Below are positions 27,552 through 41,176 of a stretch of 64,000 bases of DNA, piece after piece. Both the position numbers and the translations under genes were made by a program. Location: assembly GCF_001581005.1 (NCBI RefSeq), contig NZ_LHZV01000064.1, positions 62,001 to 126,000 on the forward strand. Reading direction: 5' to 3'. This stretch comes from Acetobacter orleanensis. GTDB taxonomy: Bacteria > Pseudomonadota > Alphaproteobacteria > Acetobacterales > Acetobacteraceae. A model generated the notes under the pieces. That model saw nothing but the letters and a program-made list of their open reading frames with translations, did no database searches and was not told the DNA's origin. Numbering within the stretch: position 1 is the stretch's first letter; each line of letters starts with the position of its first letter.

Positions 27552-28247
27552 ACTAACTAGGTATATTTAGGGTTTTTGCTACGAAGTGTGCCAGTCGGTT
27601 CCACGAGCTTAGTGCTATCAGGCAGAGAAAAAGGCGAGCGCATCCGTTGGGTGTTTCATGGAATTGGTAGTCAACGTGCCCAAACAGGAGTCGTAGGTGG
27701 GCACTCAATAGCCTGTGCATTCACTTCACTCACGCTGCGGTCAGAGGTCGCAACGGGAGTGGAAACGTAGAGAGTGATGTCTTGCTCTACGTCAGTGCCC
27801 ACAATGGAGCGGCAGCCTTCGCTGAGAGCAGCATGTCGCTTGCGGACGTATGCCGGTGGGTAAAATGTTCATCAACATCCAGAAACTGGATAGCCGTTTA
27901 TTTAGAGCATGATGAAAAAATACAGGTCACAATTCAAAGTTGGGATATTTTTATATTTTTCCAGAAGCTGAAATGCAGAGAGACTGCCTTTTCATTAAAA
28001 AGCCAATAAGGAATAATTTTTTACATAGCCAATTAACATATTATTAATGATTTTGGTTTGCCTCATACCTCTAGCATGAAGTGATATAAATTAAAAATTT
28101 ATAGAAATTCATAAATAAAAATAGATTGTTATTTTATCAGAATGTAAAAAAGAAAAATTAATTTATTGTCATTGACTTTAATCATTTACCTTTGAATTTC
28201 ATAAGTATTAGAGTTCACTCGAAAATATATTACAAGGGAACTTTATT
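27552..28247. other. Gene-free, partly AT-rich junction region
   Basis: 696 bp without a supportable gene. The first ~350 bp have mixed composition and only short open frames resembling no family. From about 27900 to 28247 the DNA is strongly AT-rich and holds the aspT upstream region (GTG start at 28248, ACAAGGGAAC before it). It could be a worn remnant of a mobile element at the edge of the Asp cluster; no inverted repeats or target duplication were found. Confidence 0.45.
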
Positions 28248-31555
<3,308 letters not shown>

Positions 31556-31672
31556 TAACAGGGTCAATCCGGAAGAAGAGTGTTCTTCTTCCGGCAGGCG
31601 TGTTCATTTTAAATTGTGAGGCAGGGGCTCCAGAGTATCCCGTTATCACTCTTTACTGGAAAGACTGATTTT

Positions 31673-32776
31673 ATGGTTTCTGTGCGTGTCCTGTCTCTTC
31701 TCGGTACAATTCTGACCGCCGTGAGTATGCAACCCGCTCTTGCTCATGCAGGACAAGTGGGATCTGCCATCGCGACTATGCATAAACAGGATTCCTTGCC
31801 TCGTGTGTTGGTTCTGGCAACCGGAGGCACGATATCTGGAAAAGCCGATACACGTTCAGCTATTGGCTATGATGCGGGTGCGGTGAGTGGCCAGCAACTG
31901 ATTGCAGGTGTGCCGGGCGTGGAAAAGCTGGCACAGTTACAGGTGGAGCAGGTTTCCAATATCGCCTCCCAGAACATGAACAATCAGGTCTGGTTCAAAC
32001 TTGCGGAGCGTATCCGGCAGGCATTTGCAAAAAATGAAGCAGATGCTGTCGTCATCACGCACGGAACCGACACAATGGAAGAAACCGCTTTCTTTCTTGA
32101 TAACGTGATTAGGGTTTCCCGTCCCGTTATTCTTACTGGGGCCATGCGGCCCAGTACGGCTATCAGTGCGGATGGTCCCGCCAATATGTATGAAGCCGTG
32201 AAGGTCGCGGCAGATCCGCAGGCTCGTGGGCGTGGTGTACTGGTTGTTTTGAATGACGCAATACAGTCTGCGCGTGGTGTAAGCAAAATGCACACCACAG
32301 AACTGCAAACATTCCACTCACCAAATCTTGGCGTGGTTGGTTATGTGGACCCGGCAACAGTGCGTTTCATTACTGCCGTTAAACCACGGCAGCCTCTTGC
32401 CCTTCCGGTCGATCATATGCTGCCGCAAGTGCAGATTGTGTATGGGCACGCAGATATGGATGCACGGCAGATTGATGATGCTGTGAAAGATGGTGCGCGT
32501 GGCATCGTTATTGCCGGAATGGGAGACGGCAATGTTTCTGATACCGCTTTGGCCGGAATGGAGCGGGCGCGAAAGGCGGGCGTTGTTGTTGTGCGATCTA
32601 CGCGCGTTGGCAGCGGCTTTACCAATCGGAACGTGGAAGTGGATGACGACCGGTACGGTCTGGTTGCGTCCATGGATCTCAATCCACAAAAAGCACGCAT
32701 ACTCCTTCAGCTTTTATTGGCTAATGGAAAAACCACACCTGAAGATATTCAGTCGGCCTTTCAGGCAGGTTTATGA
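31673..32776 (+). CDS. ansB: Periplasmic L-asparaginase (type II)
   Basis: 367 residues from the ATG at 31673, which gives a clean signal peptide ending at about residue 26 (ALAHA). It hydrolyses asparagine to aspartate and ammonia. First catalytic Thr in VLATGGTISGKA; second in VITHGTDTMEETAFFL; TGAMRPSTAISADGPANMYEAV is the next family block. The mature length fits the tetrameric type II enzymes. Placed after aspT-aspD, it would supply aspartate to the antiporter and release ammonia, which also neutralises acid. Confidence 0.95.
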   Translation: MVSVRVLSLLGTILTAVSMQPALAHAGQVGSAIATMHKQDSLPRVLVLATGGTISGKADTRSAIGYDAGAVSGQQLIAGVPGVEKLAQLQVEQVSNIASQNMNNQVWFKLAERIRQAFAKNEADAVVITHGTDTMEETAFFLDNVIRVSRPVILTGAMRPSTAISADGPANMYEAVKVAADPQARGRGVLVVLNDAIQSARGVSKMHTTELQTFHSPNLGVVGYVDPATVRFITAVKPRQPLALPVDHMLPQVQIVYGHADMDARQIDDAVKDGARGIVIAGMGDGNVSDTALAGMERARKAGVVVVRSTRVGSGFTNRNVEVDDDRYGLVASMDLNPQKARILLQLLLANGKTTPEDIQSAFQAGL

Positions 32777-32808
32777 ACCGGTAAACTGGAACGAGTGAGT
32801 TTAAGTCA

Positions 32809-33798
32809 ATGAGAGTAGACAGTAAGCAGAGGAGGGCGAGAGGCGGAAAAGTCTCTTTGAAAAAAGCTTTTGTCTGCCTTTTTGTATTTCCTGCAAGTGT
32901 GGCTTCTGCGCATGCTGCGCAATGGTATACAGGGTCACTTGTTTCCCCATCCGGCACAACGACAAAAGGGGTTCTGAATGTTGAACCCTATTTTTCCTAT
33001 AGTCAGCCATTAGGTAGTTTTGGGCCACATGGCACGACATTGCCTGCAACACATCCCATGCAGCGCATGTTTTCTAACTCTACTCTCTGGAAATACGGAA
33101 TTTTTAAAGACTTCAGTATCCAAGTGCACACTGTTGTTAATTATGGTTGGAAACATGGAGATGGTCATTCTCACGGTCCTAAAACCGGAGATGTGCCTGT
33201 TGATCTGATTTATCGCTTGGTAAGGCCAGATGCCAAGCGTTACATTCCAGCATTCAATCTGTTTGTCGGAATGATTTTTCCAACAGGTGATTACAATAAA
33301 CTTGGCGATAAACAGGATGGTGTGGGGAGTGGTGCGTATGTGTTCCGTACTGCCCTAACAGAACAATCGACATACACACTGCCCGGCAACCATGAACTAC
33401 GCCTGCGTGTGTGGAACTGGTTCCGCCGCGCCGTGACATCCGCAAAGCTCGTTGATACGACGGGTTATGGCACCGCGCATGGTTTTCGTGGGCGGGGGCA
33501 ACCGGGTATGAGTGGCCAGTCGGGTTTTTCACTGGAATATGGGCTCAGCCAGAAGTGGCTTCTGGCAATGGATATTGCGCGGGACTGGTCGAACGGTTCT
33601 ACGTTGCGCGGGCATGACGCAGAAGGCAAATATATCCACAAGATAGGCTCGGCGGGAACAGATTGGCAGATTGCGCCAGCCTTTGAATATAACTGGAATG
33701 CTAACTGGGGCATTATTGCCGGATCCGCTTTTTATTTTGCTGGCCATAACAAAAGTATTCAGGTGTCACCGCAGTTTGCTATTAATGCCATGTTCTAG
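32809..33798 (+). CDS. Probable outer-membrane beta-barrel protein (phenol-degradation MetA-like)
   Basis: 329 residues. A signal peptide ends near residue 37 (ASAHA). The mature protein has alternating aromatic/polar beta strands and ends in Phe (INAMF), the outer-membrane insertion signal. Features such as GVLNVEPYF, IPAFNLFVGMIFPTGDY and WQIAPAFEYNW resemble the PF13557 (MetA-pathway of phenol degradation) group. It stands 32 nt after the asparaginase gene and may let asparagine or other solutes into the periplasm; that is inference from position. Confidence 0.7.
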   Translation: MRVDSKQRRARGGKVSLKKAFVCLFVFPASVASAHAAQWYTGSLVSPSGTTTKGVLNVEPYFSYSQPLGSFGPHGTTLPATHPMQRMFSNSTLWKYGIFKDFSIQVHTVVNYGWKHGDGHSHGPKTGDVPVDLIYRLVRPDAKRYIPAFNLFVGMIFPTGDYNKLGDKQDGVGSGAYVFRTALTEQSTYTLPGNHELRLRVWNWFRRAVTSAKLVDTTGYGTAHGFRGRGQPGMSGQSGFSLEYGLSQKWLLAMDIARDWSNGSTLRGHDAEGKYIHKIGSAGTDWQIAPAFEYNWNANWGIIAGSAFYFAGHNKSIQVSPQFAINAMF

Positions 33799-34431
33799 CT
33801 GTTTGGTTCCTGTATTTATCTGTGCTCTGCATGAGTGGAACGCAGCATTGCTGCGTGGAGACTTCATGGGAGCGTCACGGTTGGACGCTGCACGGGCAAC
33901 AATACGGTGATTGGCGGCTTTGCTCGTAACGTTAGGCTACGAGTGCGGAATAATCCAAAAGCGGAGGAGAGATGGCGGGTCCTCACACGATCTATGAGCG
34001 AAAGGTCTGCTCTCAAAAGCCTGCTCGGTAGCCTTGTTCGATGAGGCGGAGCGACGGGCATGGTGTTTCGTCGGGATACGCTACTTTCTCGGTGTGATTA
34101 CATGATCTTCAACATCCCGCAGAACATTTCATGGTCAGTTTGCCATTCAAACGGGCAAACTGAACGCTGGAGTTTTAAGCATTCTCTCCATCCATGAAGC
34201 AATGACTTGGTCGTGCGGATAAGCCGCTCGACCAAGGATGCAATTTTGGTAGGCGTTAGGAGGTGAGGGTAAGCCTCAATGATTTTCAGAATTTCGCGCG
34301 AAGACTCATGACCTTGAGAGCTCTCATGTTCTATAAGCCATCCGCAAAATCTGGGTGTCAGACCCTGCTAATTCATTATCAATCGAACCATCAAATCCCG
34401 ACACCCAAAAGAGAGGCTTGTTCTTACGAGC
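33799..34431. other. Gene-free region between the Asp cluster and ilvD
   Basis: 633 bp with only short unsupported frames. A short palindrome CGCAGC-ATT-GCTGCG lies at about 33841-33855. No transposase, tRNA or known RNA is recognised. With the gap at 27552-28247 it frames the aspT-aspD-ansB segment, which may be an acquired block. Confidence 0.4.
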
Positions 34432-36315
34432 TTACCGCGGCGTACGCCGGGTCAACTGCCCGACATCCCGCACGGCGCCACGGGCCGCGCTGGTGGTGAG
34501 GGCCGCATAGGCTTTCAGGGCGGTGGAAACAACACGGTCCCGTTTCGGCTGCCATGCGGCGTTGCCTTTGTCATCCATCCGTTCACGCCGAGCGGACAGT
34601 TTGCTGTCTGGCACGGCAACGGACAGGCGACGGTTGGGAATGTCGATCTCAATCTGGTCACCTTCTTCCACCAGACCAATCACGCCGCCTTCTCCGGCTT
34701 CCGGGGAGATATGGCCAATGGACAGGCCCGAACTACCACCGGAGAAGCGGCCATCCGTAATCAGGGCGCATTTTTCCGCAAGCCCTTTGGATTTCAGGTA
34801 GCTGGTCGGGTAGAGCATTTCCTGCATGCCGGGGCCGCCTTTGGGGCCTTCATACCGGATGAGGACAACATCACCCGCCTGAATTTTATTTCCCAGAATG
34901 GCGGCAACCGCGTCATCCTGACTTTCAAAAATGCGGGCAGGGCCAGTAAAGGTTTCAAGGCCCGCAGCCACACCGGCGGTTTTCACAATCGCGCCGTCCT
35001 CGGCCAGATTGCCGTACAGTACGGCCAGACCGCCATCCTGATTATAGGCATGCGTCCCGGCCCGAATGGCGCCGTTTTCCTGATCCGTATCCAGTTCCTT
35101 ATACAGGCTGGACTGGGAGAATGCCTGCGTAGTGCGCACGCCACCGGGGGCAGCGCGGAAGAAGTCCCGCGCCTTCGTGTTGTGCGCGCTTTCGTTCTCT
35201 GCGTTTCCAGCGCCGCGGATGTCCCATGCGGCCAGCCCGTCTTTCAGCGTGGCGGCATGGACCATCGGGATTTCATTATGCAGCAGGCCGAGCCGATCAA
35301 GTTCGCCCATAATGGCGGGAATACCGCCAGCCCGATGCACATCTTCCATATGCACATCAGAGCGGGAGGGGGAGACCTTGCACAGATGGGGCACCTTGCG
35401 GGAGAGGCGGTCAATATCCTGCATGGTGAACGGCACCTCGCCCTCATGCGCCGCAGCCAGCAAATGCAGCACCGTGTTGGTGGAGCCACCCATGGCGATA
35501 TCGACAGACATCGCGTTTTCAAATGCCTTCATGGTGGCGATGCTGCGGGGGAGAACGCTGGCGTCATCCTGCTCGTAATAGCGCCGGGCCAGATCCACAA
35601 TGCGTTTGCCGGCTTCCACAAACAGTTCCCGGCGCGCAGCGTGGGTCGCGACAAGTGTGCCATTGCCGGGCAGGGAGAGGCCAAGGGCTTCCGTCAGGCA
35701 GTTCATGGAATTGGCGGTGAACATGCCGGAGCAGGAGCCGCAGGTGGGGCAGGCTGAACGCTCAATGGCCTGCGAGTCCGCTTCACTCACACTGGGGTTA
35801 GCGGCAGCGACCATGGAGGTCACAAGGTCAGCCCGCTGCTCGATGTCATCCAGCGTGACGCGTCCGGCTTCCATTGGGCCACCGGAGACAAAAATGACCG
35901 GGATATTCAGCCGCATGGAAGCCATCAGCATGCCGGGGGTGATCTTGTCACAATTGCTGATGCATACCAGCGCATCCGCGCAATGCGCGTTGACCATGTA
36001 TTCCACGGCATCGGCAATCAGTTCGCGTGAGGGCAGGCTGTAGAGCATCCCGCCGTGGCCCATGGCAATGCCATCATCCACCGCAATGGTGTTGAACTCG
36101 CGGCCAATGCCCCCGGCTTCCGCAATGGCTTCGCACACAAGCTGGCCCATGTCCTTAAGGTGTACGTGGCCGGGCACAAACTGCGTAAAGGAATTGGCAA
36201 CGGCAATAATCGGTTTGCCGAAGTCGGAGTCCTTCATACCTGTGGCGCGCCACAGGCTGCGAGCGCCAGCCATGTTGCGGCCATGAGTGGTGGTGCGGGA
36301 ACGATAACCGGCCAT
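34432..36315 (-). CDS. ilvD: Dihydroxy-acid dehydratase
   Basis: 627 residues from the ATG at 36315. It dehydrates 2,3-dihydroxy-3-methylbutanoate and its homologue in valine and isoleucine synthesis, using an Fe-S cluster. Cysteines are in [12 protein letters not shown] and [34 protein letters not shown] and [22 protein letters not shown] are C-terminal signatures. The longer upstream frame has no family support. The leader can fold a CGGCCCG/CGGGCCG hairpin at 36359-36380. It is monocistronic here. Confidence 0.97.
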   Translation of the reverse strand: MAGYRSRTTTHGRNMAGARSLWRATGMKDSDFGKPIIAVANSFTQFVPGHVHLKDMGQLVCEAIAEAGGIGREFNTIAVDDGIAMGHGGMLYSLPSRELIADAVEYMVNAHCADALVCISNCDKITPGMLMASMRLNIPVIFVSGGPMEAGRVTLDDIEQRADLVTSMVAAANPSVSEADSQAIERSACPTCGSCSGMFTANSMNCLTEALGLSLPGNGTLVATHAARRELFVEAGKRIVDLARRYYEQDDASVLPRSIATMKAFENAMSVDIAMGGSTNTVLHLLAAAHEGEVPFTMQDIDRLSRKVPHLCKVSPSRSDVHMEDVHRAGGIPAIMGELDRLGLLHNEIPMVHAATLKDGLAAWDIRGAGNAENESAHNTKARDFFRAAPGGVRTTQAFSQSSLYKELDTDQENGAIRAGTHAYNQDGGLAVLYGNLAEDGAIVKTAGVAAGLETFTGPARIFESQDDAVAAILGNKIQAGDVVLIRYEGPKGGPGMQEMLYPTSYLKSKGLAEKCALITDGRFSGGSSGLSIGHISPEAGEGGVIGLVEEGDQIEIDIPNRRLSVAVPDSKLSARRERMDDKGNAAWQPKRDRVVSTALKAYAALTTSAARGAVRDVGQLTRRTPR

Positions 36316-36358
36316 TGCGGGAGTCTCTCTGGTCAAAACTGCAAAACGATAAATTAAG

Positions 36359-36380
36359 CGGCCCGATCTGAAGCGGGCCG
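36359..36380 (-). promoter_or_regulatory. Hairpin in the ilvD leader
   Basis: Perfect 7 bp stem CGGCCCG/CGGGCCG with an 8 nt loop, 44 nt upstream of the ilvD ATG, followed on the minus strand by CTTAATTTATCG. No leader peptide rich in branched-chain codons is visible, so classical attenuation is not supported. Confidence 0.35.
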
Positions 36381-36464
36381 ACAAAGCGGGCACATACCCT
36401 ACGCCATAAGTGGGGCTGTGTCAGCGGATGTGGAAGAGGTTTCGGACATATTTGGTTTAAAAGT

Positions 36465-36482
36465 GCTACAATTTCATGACAT
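36465..36482 (-). promoter_or_regulatory. Possible Pho box upstream of pstC
   Basis: On the minus strand TGTCAT and TGTAGC are spaced 11 nt start to start, the spacing of PhoB direct repeats; the first half is a good match and the second a weak one. It is about 100 bp before pstC. PhoB control of pst is general in proteobacteria; this site is tentative. Confidence 0.35.
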
Positions 36483-36583
36483 TTGTTGCGTAAGGTGGAG
36501 TTTGTTAAGGCCTCTGGTTGCAGGCAGCCGGGTGGTTCAGTATTGCTCCCAATTCCCGGCCTGAAGATCGGAACGGAGTGCAG

Positions 36584-37567
36584 ATGAACGGAATAGCAGA
36601 GCAGCCAGTGCAGGCTGCACCGCCTCAGATAACCCGGCGCTGGGACGGCGATGCCCTGTTCAGGACGCTGGTCGTTTTGACAGGGGTGAGTGTGCTCATT
36701 GCATTGGGCGCTATTATTACCGTCATGGTCACGGGGGGCTGGAAAGCCTTTTCCACCTTTGGGCCAAGCTTTTTCGTTACCGCCATCTGGAACCCGGTCA
36801 CCCAGCATTTTGGCGCTGTGGCCCCCGTGTTCGGCACATTGGCTAGCAGCTTTCTGGGGCTGGTTATTGCGGTGCCGCTGGCGTTTGGCACGGCCTTCTG
36901 GCTGACCTCTCTGGCGCCACCTGCGGTCTCCTCCGTTATCGGTATGGCCGTGCAGCTTCTGGCTGCTGTTCCCTCCATTATTTTCGGCATGTGGGGCTTT
37001 TTTGTGTTGGTGCCGGTCATGGCGCATTATGTGCAGCCGACCGCGCGCCATCTGTTCGGCCATGTGCCTGTTCTGTCCGCGCTGGTCAGTGGTGCCCCGT
37101 TTGGCACCGGTCTGCTCACAGCCGGTCTGGTGCTGTCCGTCATGGTCGTGCCGTCCATTACCGCCGTTATGCGGGATGTGTTTGTGTCCATGCCGACCGT
37201 GCTGCGTGAGAGTGCTTACGGTCTGGGGGCTACCCGCTGGGAAGTCATGCGTCAGGTCGTGCTGCCGTGGTCCCGGCAGGGCGTTGTGGGGGGCATTGTG
37301 CTGGGTATGGGCCGTGCCATGGGGGAAACCATGGCGGTGACGTTTGTTATCGGGGATAGTAACCATATTGGCTGGTCCCTGTTTGCTCCGGCTAACACCA
37401 TTGCGTCTCTTATTGCTCTGGAATTTCCAGAAAGCCCGGCAGGCAGCCTCAAGCTGTCCTCGCTGATGGCGCTGGGTGCCATCCTGATGGCCATTTCCTT
37501 CGTGACGCTCTGGATCTCCCGCATTCTGCTGGCCAGAGGGGAAGCACAGGCAGGAAAACGCTCATGA
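36584..37567 (+). CDS. pstC: Phosphate ABC transporter permease PstC
   Basis: 327 residues from the ATG at 36584 (GGAG 6 nt upstream). Six membrane segments in the ABC permease fold; the EAA-like loop is RESAYGLGATRWEVMRQVVLP, followed by GRAMGETMAVTFVIGD, typical of PstC. It pairs with PstA as the channel of the high-affinity phosphate importer. It is first in pstC-pstA-pstB-phoU; the phosphate-binding protein gene pstS, usually first, is not in this window. Confidence 0.95.
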   Translation: MNGIAEQPVQAAPPQITRRWDGDALFRTLVVLTGVSVLIALGAIITVMVTGGWKAFSTFGPSFFVTAIWNPVTQHFGAVAPVFGTLASSFLGLVIAVPLAFGTAFWLTSLAPPAVSSVIGMAVQLLAAVPSIIFGMWGFFVLVPVMAHYVQPTARHLFGHVPVLSALVSGAPFGTGLLTAGLVLSVMVVPSITAVMRDVFVSMPTVLRESAYGLGATRWEVMRQVVLPWSRQGVVGGIVLGMGRAMGETMAVTFVIGDSNHIGWSLFAPANTIASLIALEFPESPAGSLKLSSLMALGAILMAISFVTLWISRILLARGEAQAGKRS

Positions 37568-38460
37568 CGAGTTCTTCACTGTCTCCGTCTCTGTCTCAGC
37601 CCGCGGACCGGCCGCAACGTTCCGGCGTACAGGCTTTGCGCCGCAAGATGGTCGATAAGCTGGCAACCGGCATGAGCTGGCTCGCTATGCTGATTGTGGT
37701 GTTTGTACTGGGGTCCATTTTATGGACACTGCTTAAAAACGGCCTGCCGGGACTCACGCTCTCCCTCTTCACCCACTCCATGGGGGCGCCGGGGGGCGGG
37801 GGTGGTCTGGCAAACGCGATTGTTGGCAGTCTGCTGCAAACGGGCCTGTCCATTCTACTGGGTGCGCCTGCTGGTCTGCTGACCGGGATTTTTCTGGCTG
37901 AATACGGGGCGGATAGCAAACTGGCGCGCACGGTCCGGTTTGTGTCGGACATGCTGCTTTCCGCGCCGTCTATCCTGATCGGCCTGTTTATTTACATGCT
38001 TCTGGTTGAGCCGTTCGGCCACTTCTCCGGTTTTTCCGGTGCGGCTGCACTCTCCCTGATGGCCATGCCCATTATTGTTCGCACAACGGAAGACATGCTG
38101 CGGCTTGTTCCTGTGTCCATGCGTGAGGCCGGGATTGCGCTGGGTGCGGCGAAATGGCGCGTTATTCTCTTTATCTGCGTTCGGGCCGCGCGCGGCGGCA
38201 TCATGACCGGCGTGCTGCTGGCTATTGCCCGTGTTGCGGGGGAGACGGCACCGCTGCTGTTTACCTCACTCGGAAACTCCGAATGGTCTCTGGATATGCG
38301 GCGGCCCATGGCCAGCCTTCCGGTGGCTATTTATCAGTATGCAGGCTCCGCTTATCAGGACTGGATGCAGCAGGCATGGACGGGTGCCCTGCTGGTCACG
38401 ATGGGTGTGCTCATTATTAATATTGTTGTGCGGGTCGGCATCCGCGGAGGACGGTCATGA
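37564..38460 (+). CDS. pstA: Phosphate ABC transporter permease PstA
   Basis: 298 residues, six membrane segments. [29 protein letters not shown] and the [15 protein letters not shown] coupling loop are typical PstA features, with [17 protein letters not shown] after it. ATGA overlaps with both pstC and pstB show tight translational coupling, giving equal amounts of the subunits. Confidence 0.95.
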   Translation: MTSSSLSPSLSQPADRPQRSGVQALRRKMVDKLATGMSWLAMLIVVFVLGSILWTLLKNGLPGLTLSLFTHSMGAPGGGGGLANAIVGSLLQTGLSILLGAPAGLLTGIFLAEYGADSKLARTVRFVSDMLLSAPSILIGLFIYMLLVEPFGHFSGFSGAAALSLMAMPIIVRTTEDMLRLVPVSMREAGIALGAAKWRVILFICVRAARGGIMTGVLLAIARVAGETAPLLFTSLGNSEWSLDMRRPMASLPVAIYQYAGSAYQDWMQQAWTGALLVTMGVLIINIVVRVGIRGGRS

Positions 38461-39287
38461 ACGAGAAACCCACGCAGGCTATGCCGTCGGTTGAGGTGGC
38501 GGCTGAGGCATCCGCATCTGCGGTCTCAGGCCGTCCCATTGCCATTCAGGTCAATAATCTGGACTTTTATTATGGCAAGGCTCACGCGCTGCATAACATC
38601 ACGATGGGCTTTCCCGAACGCAGCGTGACGGGGATGATCGGCCCGTCCGGCTGCGGCAAATCTACCCTGCTGCGTGTGTTGAACCGGATGTATGACCTGT
38701 ATCCGGGCCAGCGCGCTACGGGGGAGGTTATGTTTGCCGGTCAGAATATTCTGGGAACCGGGCTGGACCTGAACGCTCTGCGCTCCCGCGTAGGCATGGT
38801 GTTTCAGAAGCCGACACCTTTCCCAATGTCGATTTATGACAATATTGCCTTCGGTATTCGTCTGCATGAGCGTGTTTCACGCTCGGAAATGGATGGGCGG
38901 GTGGAAGATGCGCTGCGTCGTGTCGCGCTGTGGCCGGAAGTGAAAGACCGCCTTCAGGCGTCCGCTACGGCTCTGTCCGGTGGTCAGCAGCAGCGTTTGT
39001 GCATTGCCCGTACCATTGCCGTGCGCCCGGAAGTGATTTTGCTGGACGAGCCGACCAGTGCGCTGGACCCCGTCTCCACAGCCCGTATTGAAGAGCTTCT
39101 GGACGAACTGAAAACCGAGTTCACGATTGCCATTGTGACGCACAACATGCAGCAGGCGGCCCGCTGTGCGGATCAGGTCGCGTTCTTCTATCTGGGAGAA
39201 CTGGTGGAAGTGGATAGCACAGCGCGGATGTTCACCACCCCGCGTGAGAGTCGTACGCAGGATTACATTACCGGCCGCTTTGGCTGA
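38457..39287 (+). CDS. pstB: Phosphate ABC transporter ATPase PstB
   Basis: 276 residues. Walker [10 protein letters not shown], signature [16 protein letters not shown] and Walker [14 protein letters not shown] are intact, followed by [13 protein letters not shown] (H-loop). The N-terminal 25 residues are an Ala/Glu-rich extension. It drives phosphate import with PstCA, and with PhoU it signals to PhoR in other bacteria. Confidence 0.97.
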   Translation: MNEKPTQAMPSVEVAAEASASAVSGRPIAIQVNNLDFYYGKAHALHNITMGFPERSVTGMIGPSGCGKSTLLRVLNRMYDLYPGQRATGEVMFAGQNILGTGLDLNALRSRVGMVFQKPTPFPMSIYDNIAFGIRLHERVSRSEMDGRVEDALRRVALWPEVKDRLQASATALSGGQQQRLCIARTIAVRPEVILLDEPTSALDPVSTARIEELLDELKTEFTIAIVTHNMQQAARCADQVAFFYLGELVEVDSTARMFTTPRESRTQDYITGRFG

Positions 39288-39304
39288 AGAGGGAGGAGAC
39301 ACTC

Positions 39305-40009
39305 ATGGGCAACGAACCCGCGCATACCGTCACCCGATATGATCAGGAGCTGGACCGTCTGCGTGGGCTTGTCGCCCGCATGGGTGGTCTGGTGGAGCGC
39401 CAGACGGCACGCGCCATCGCCGCTGTCGTTGATCAGGATGAAGACGCCGCTCTGGAACCGCCGGAACTGGATGTGGAGGTTGATGCTCTAGAGCGTGAGG
39501 CGGAAAGCCTTGCCATCCGCATTCTGGCCCTGCGTGCGCCGATGGCGGTGGACCTACGCGTGATTATCGCTGTGCTGAAAATCACCGGGGATTTTGAGCG
39601 GATTGGGGATTATGCCTCCTCCATCGCCCGCCGGGCGCTGAAAGTAGAACCGCTGGATGGCGCGCTGTCCTTCGGGGCGCTGCGCAACATGGCGCGTCTG
39701 GTGCAGGAAAACCTGCACCGTGCGATTGAAGCCATGGTGAATAATGACAGCGAATGCGCCATGCAGGTCTGGGGTTCCGATACCGCAATTGATGAACTCT
39801 ATACCGCCATGTTCCGTGAGCTGGTGACGTATATGATGGAAGACCCGCGCAAGATTAGCCCCTGCATCCACCTACTGTTTGTAGCCAAAAATCTGGAACG
39901 CATCGGGGATCACGCCACCAATATTGCGGAGCGTGTTTATTACGCAGTGACAGGGGAAATGCTCCCGGCACTGCGTCCGCGCGGCGGAGCCGCTAAAAAA
40001 CCCGGCTGA
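39305..40009 (+). CDS. phoU: Phosphate signalling protein PhoU
   Basis: 234 residues with two three-helix PhoU domains (about 15-105 and 125-215). Metal-binding motifs ITGDFERIGDYA and AKNLERIGDHATNIAERV are present. It acts as negative regulator between Pst and the PhoR-PhoB system. It lies 17 nt after pstB, same operon. phoR and phoB are not in this window. Confidence 0.95.
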   Translation: MGNEPAHTVTRYDQELDRLRGLVARMGGLVERQTARAIAAVVDQDEDAALEPPELDVEVDALEREAESLAIRILALRAPMAVDLRVIIAVLKITGDFERIGDYASSIARRALKVEPLDGALSFGALRNMARLVQENLHRAIEAMVNNDSECAMQVWGSDTAIDELYTAMFRELVTYMMEDPRKISPCIHLLFVAKNLERIGDHATNIAERVYYAVTGEMLPALRPRGGAAKKPG

Positions 40010-40056
40010 GGTGTTCTACTTACGTCCTGCCGTGACGACTGGAAGAAGGACAGGGC

Positions 40057-41079
40057 GTGCGTAAAAGAGTGTTGATCGGCATGGGGTCTCTGCTGGCATT
40101 GGCCGCGTGCGCAGAGCAGGATGGTGTGTGTCAGATTGAGACGCTGGGTGATCTGCCGGTTCTGAACAAATACGGCTCACCAATCGTCGGGGTGACAATC
40201 AACGGGCATGATGCCGCGATGATTGTGGATAGCGGTGCCGATCTTTCCATGATTTCAGAAGGGCCGAGCAAAGCTTTCGGGCTATCGGATACCGGGCGTA
40301 TCCTTAACCTCAGCGGCGTGACAGGAGGAATGCTCGCTCCTGTTATGGAGGCTGACAAGATGGGCCTTGGGTCCGGCACGAGTGGTAAGGTGTATCTCAC
40401 TCAAGCCAAACGCTCGTTTGGTGGTATGATCGCGGGTCGGCCTATAGTGGGGTTGTTCGGGGCGGATTTTCTCGGAGCCTATGATGTCATGTTCGACCTG
40501 CCCGCCGGAAAAATCGGGCTTTATAAGCTAAGCGGTTGTAAAAATCCTACCCCTACATGGGAAGGCCCGTCTTCAAAAGTGGACTGGTATCGTCTTGGCT
40601 TGCATGGGCGCCGGATTGGCATGACCATGCGTCTGAACGGAAAAAATATTGATGCCATGCTGGATAGCGGCTCTTGGCACACGACTGTATTGCCGGGGCA
40701 GGCTCGCAGGGCTGGTGTTTCCAAGGACGCGCTTGCACAGGATTTTCCCCTGACATCCAGTGGGGTAAATGGGGAGCGTAAAAGCGGTGGCCGTCTACAC
40801 CGCTTCGCCAGCCTTCAGATCGGGGATGAGATATATCCCAACCCGATGCTGGGCGTGGAAGCTCTTGAAACGGATGGCGATGCTCTTCTGGGGGCAGATT
40901 TCCTGCGGCACAACCGGGTGTGGATTTCCTACCGGCATGAGGAACTCCATATTCAGCGTCTTAAGCCGCCGGAGCAGGATCACACGTTTGAGCTCAAGAT
41001 AAAGCGTAAAAATACGCCCGGAGCTGTGGTCGTGCCGGTCCAGAGGCTTCCTTCCGCTCCGCCTGTGACCAGCCCTTAA
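40057..41079 (+). CDS. Lipoprotein with two retropepsin-like aspartic protease domains
   Basis: 340 residues from GTG 40057. The N-terminal lipobox LAAC (C18) predicts a lipoprotein. The first domain has AMIVDSGADLSMIS (D-S-G with flap-type residues after it) and a later GLFGADFLG; the second has AMLDSGSWHTTVLP and ALLGADFLR. This duplicated DSG/hydrophobic-hydrophobic-GADFL layout is that of clan AA aspartic proteases, and a tandem copy could form an intramolecular pepsin-like pair. It sits 47 nt after phoU and may share its transcript, yet no phosphate role is known. A strong terminator follows. Confidence 0.8.
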   Translation: MRKRVLIGMGSLLALAACAEQDGVCQIETLGDLPVLNKYGSPIVGVTINGHDAAMIVDSGADLSMISEGPSKAFGLSDTGRILNLSGVTGGMLAPVMEADKMGLGSGTSGKVYLTQAKRSFGGMIAGRPIVGLFGADFLGAYDVMFDLPAGKIGLYKLSGCKNPTPTWEGPSSKVDWYRLGLHGRRIGMTMRLNGKNIDAMLDSGSWHTTVLPGQARRAGVSKDALAQDFPLTSSGVNGERKSGGRLHRFASLQIGDEIYPNPMLGVEALETDGDALLGADFLRHNRVWISYRHEELHIQRLKPPEQDHTFELKIKRKNTPGAVVVPVQRLPSAPPVTSP

Positions 41080-41128
41080 AAGACAATTTCAGCAAAGAAC
41101 GGTAGCGCCAGAGGGAGCCGTGCCAAAG

Positions 41129-41170
41129 GGAGCAGGGTCAGGGGAAAAAGGCCTGACACTGCTCTTTTTG
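41129..41170 (+). terminator. Terminator after the aspartic protease lipoprotein gene
   Basis: AGCAGGGTCAGG/CCTGACACTGCT, a 12 bp stem with one mismatch around GGAAAAAGG, then CTTTTTG. Probably ends the pst-phoU transcript. Confidence 0.8.
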
Positions 41171-41176
41171 TTGCTT

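Noticed and set aside
27552-28247. Insertion sequence remnant
   Set aside because: No transposase motif (DDE/DEDD) or terminal inverted repeats could be found; kept only as gene-free DNA.
31616-31672. GTG start of the asparaginase
   Set aside because: It would put 19 polar residues before the signal peptide; ATG 31673 gives a clean signal sequence.
34263-34499. Small plus-strand gene before ilvD
   Set aside because: Half of it is antisense to the ilvD 3' end; no ribosome binding site or family.
36155-37366. 403-codon minus-strand frame across ilvD and pstC
   Set aside because: It lies antisense to pstC and shares the ilvD 5' end in another frame; His/Arg/Gly-rich composition, no family.
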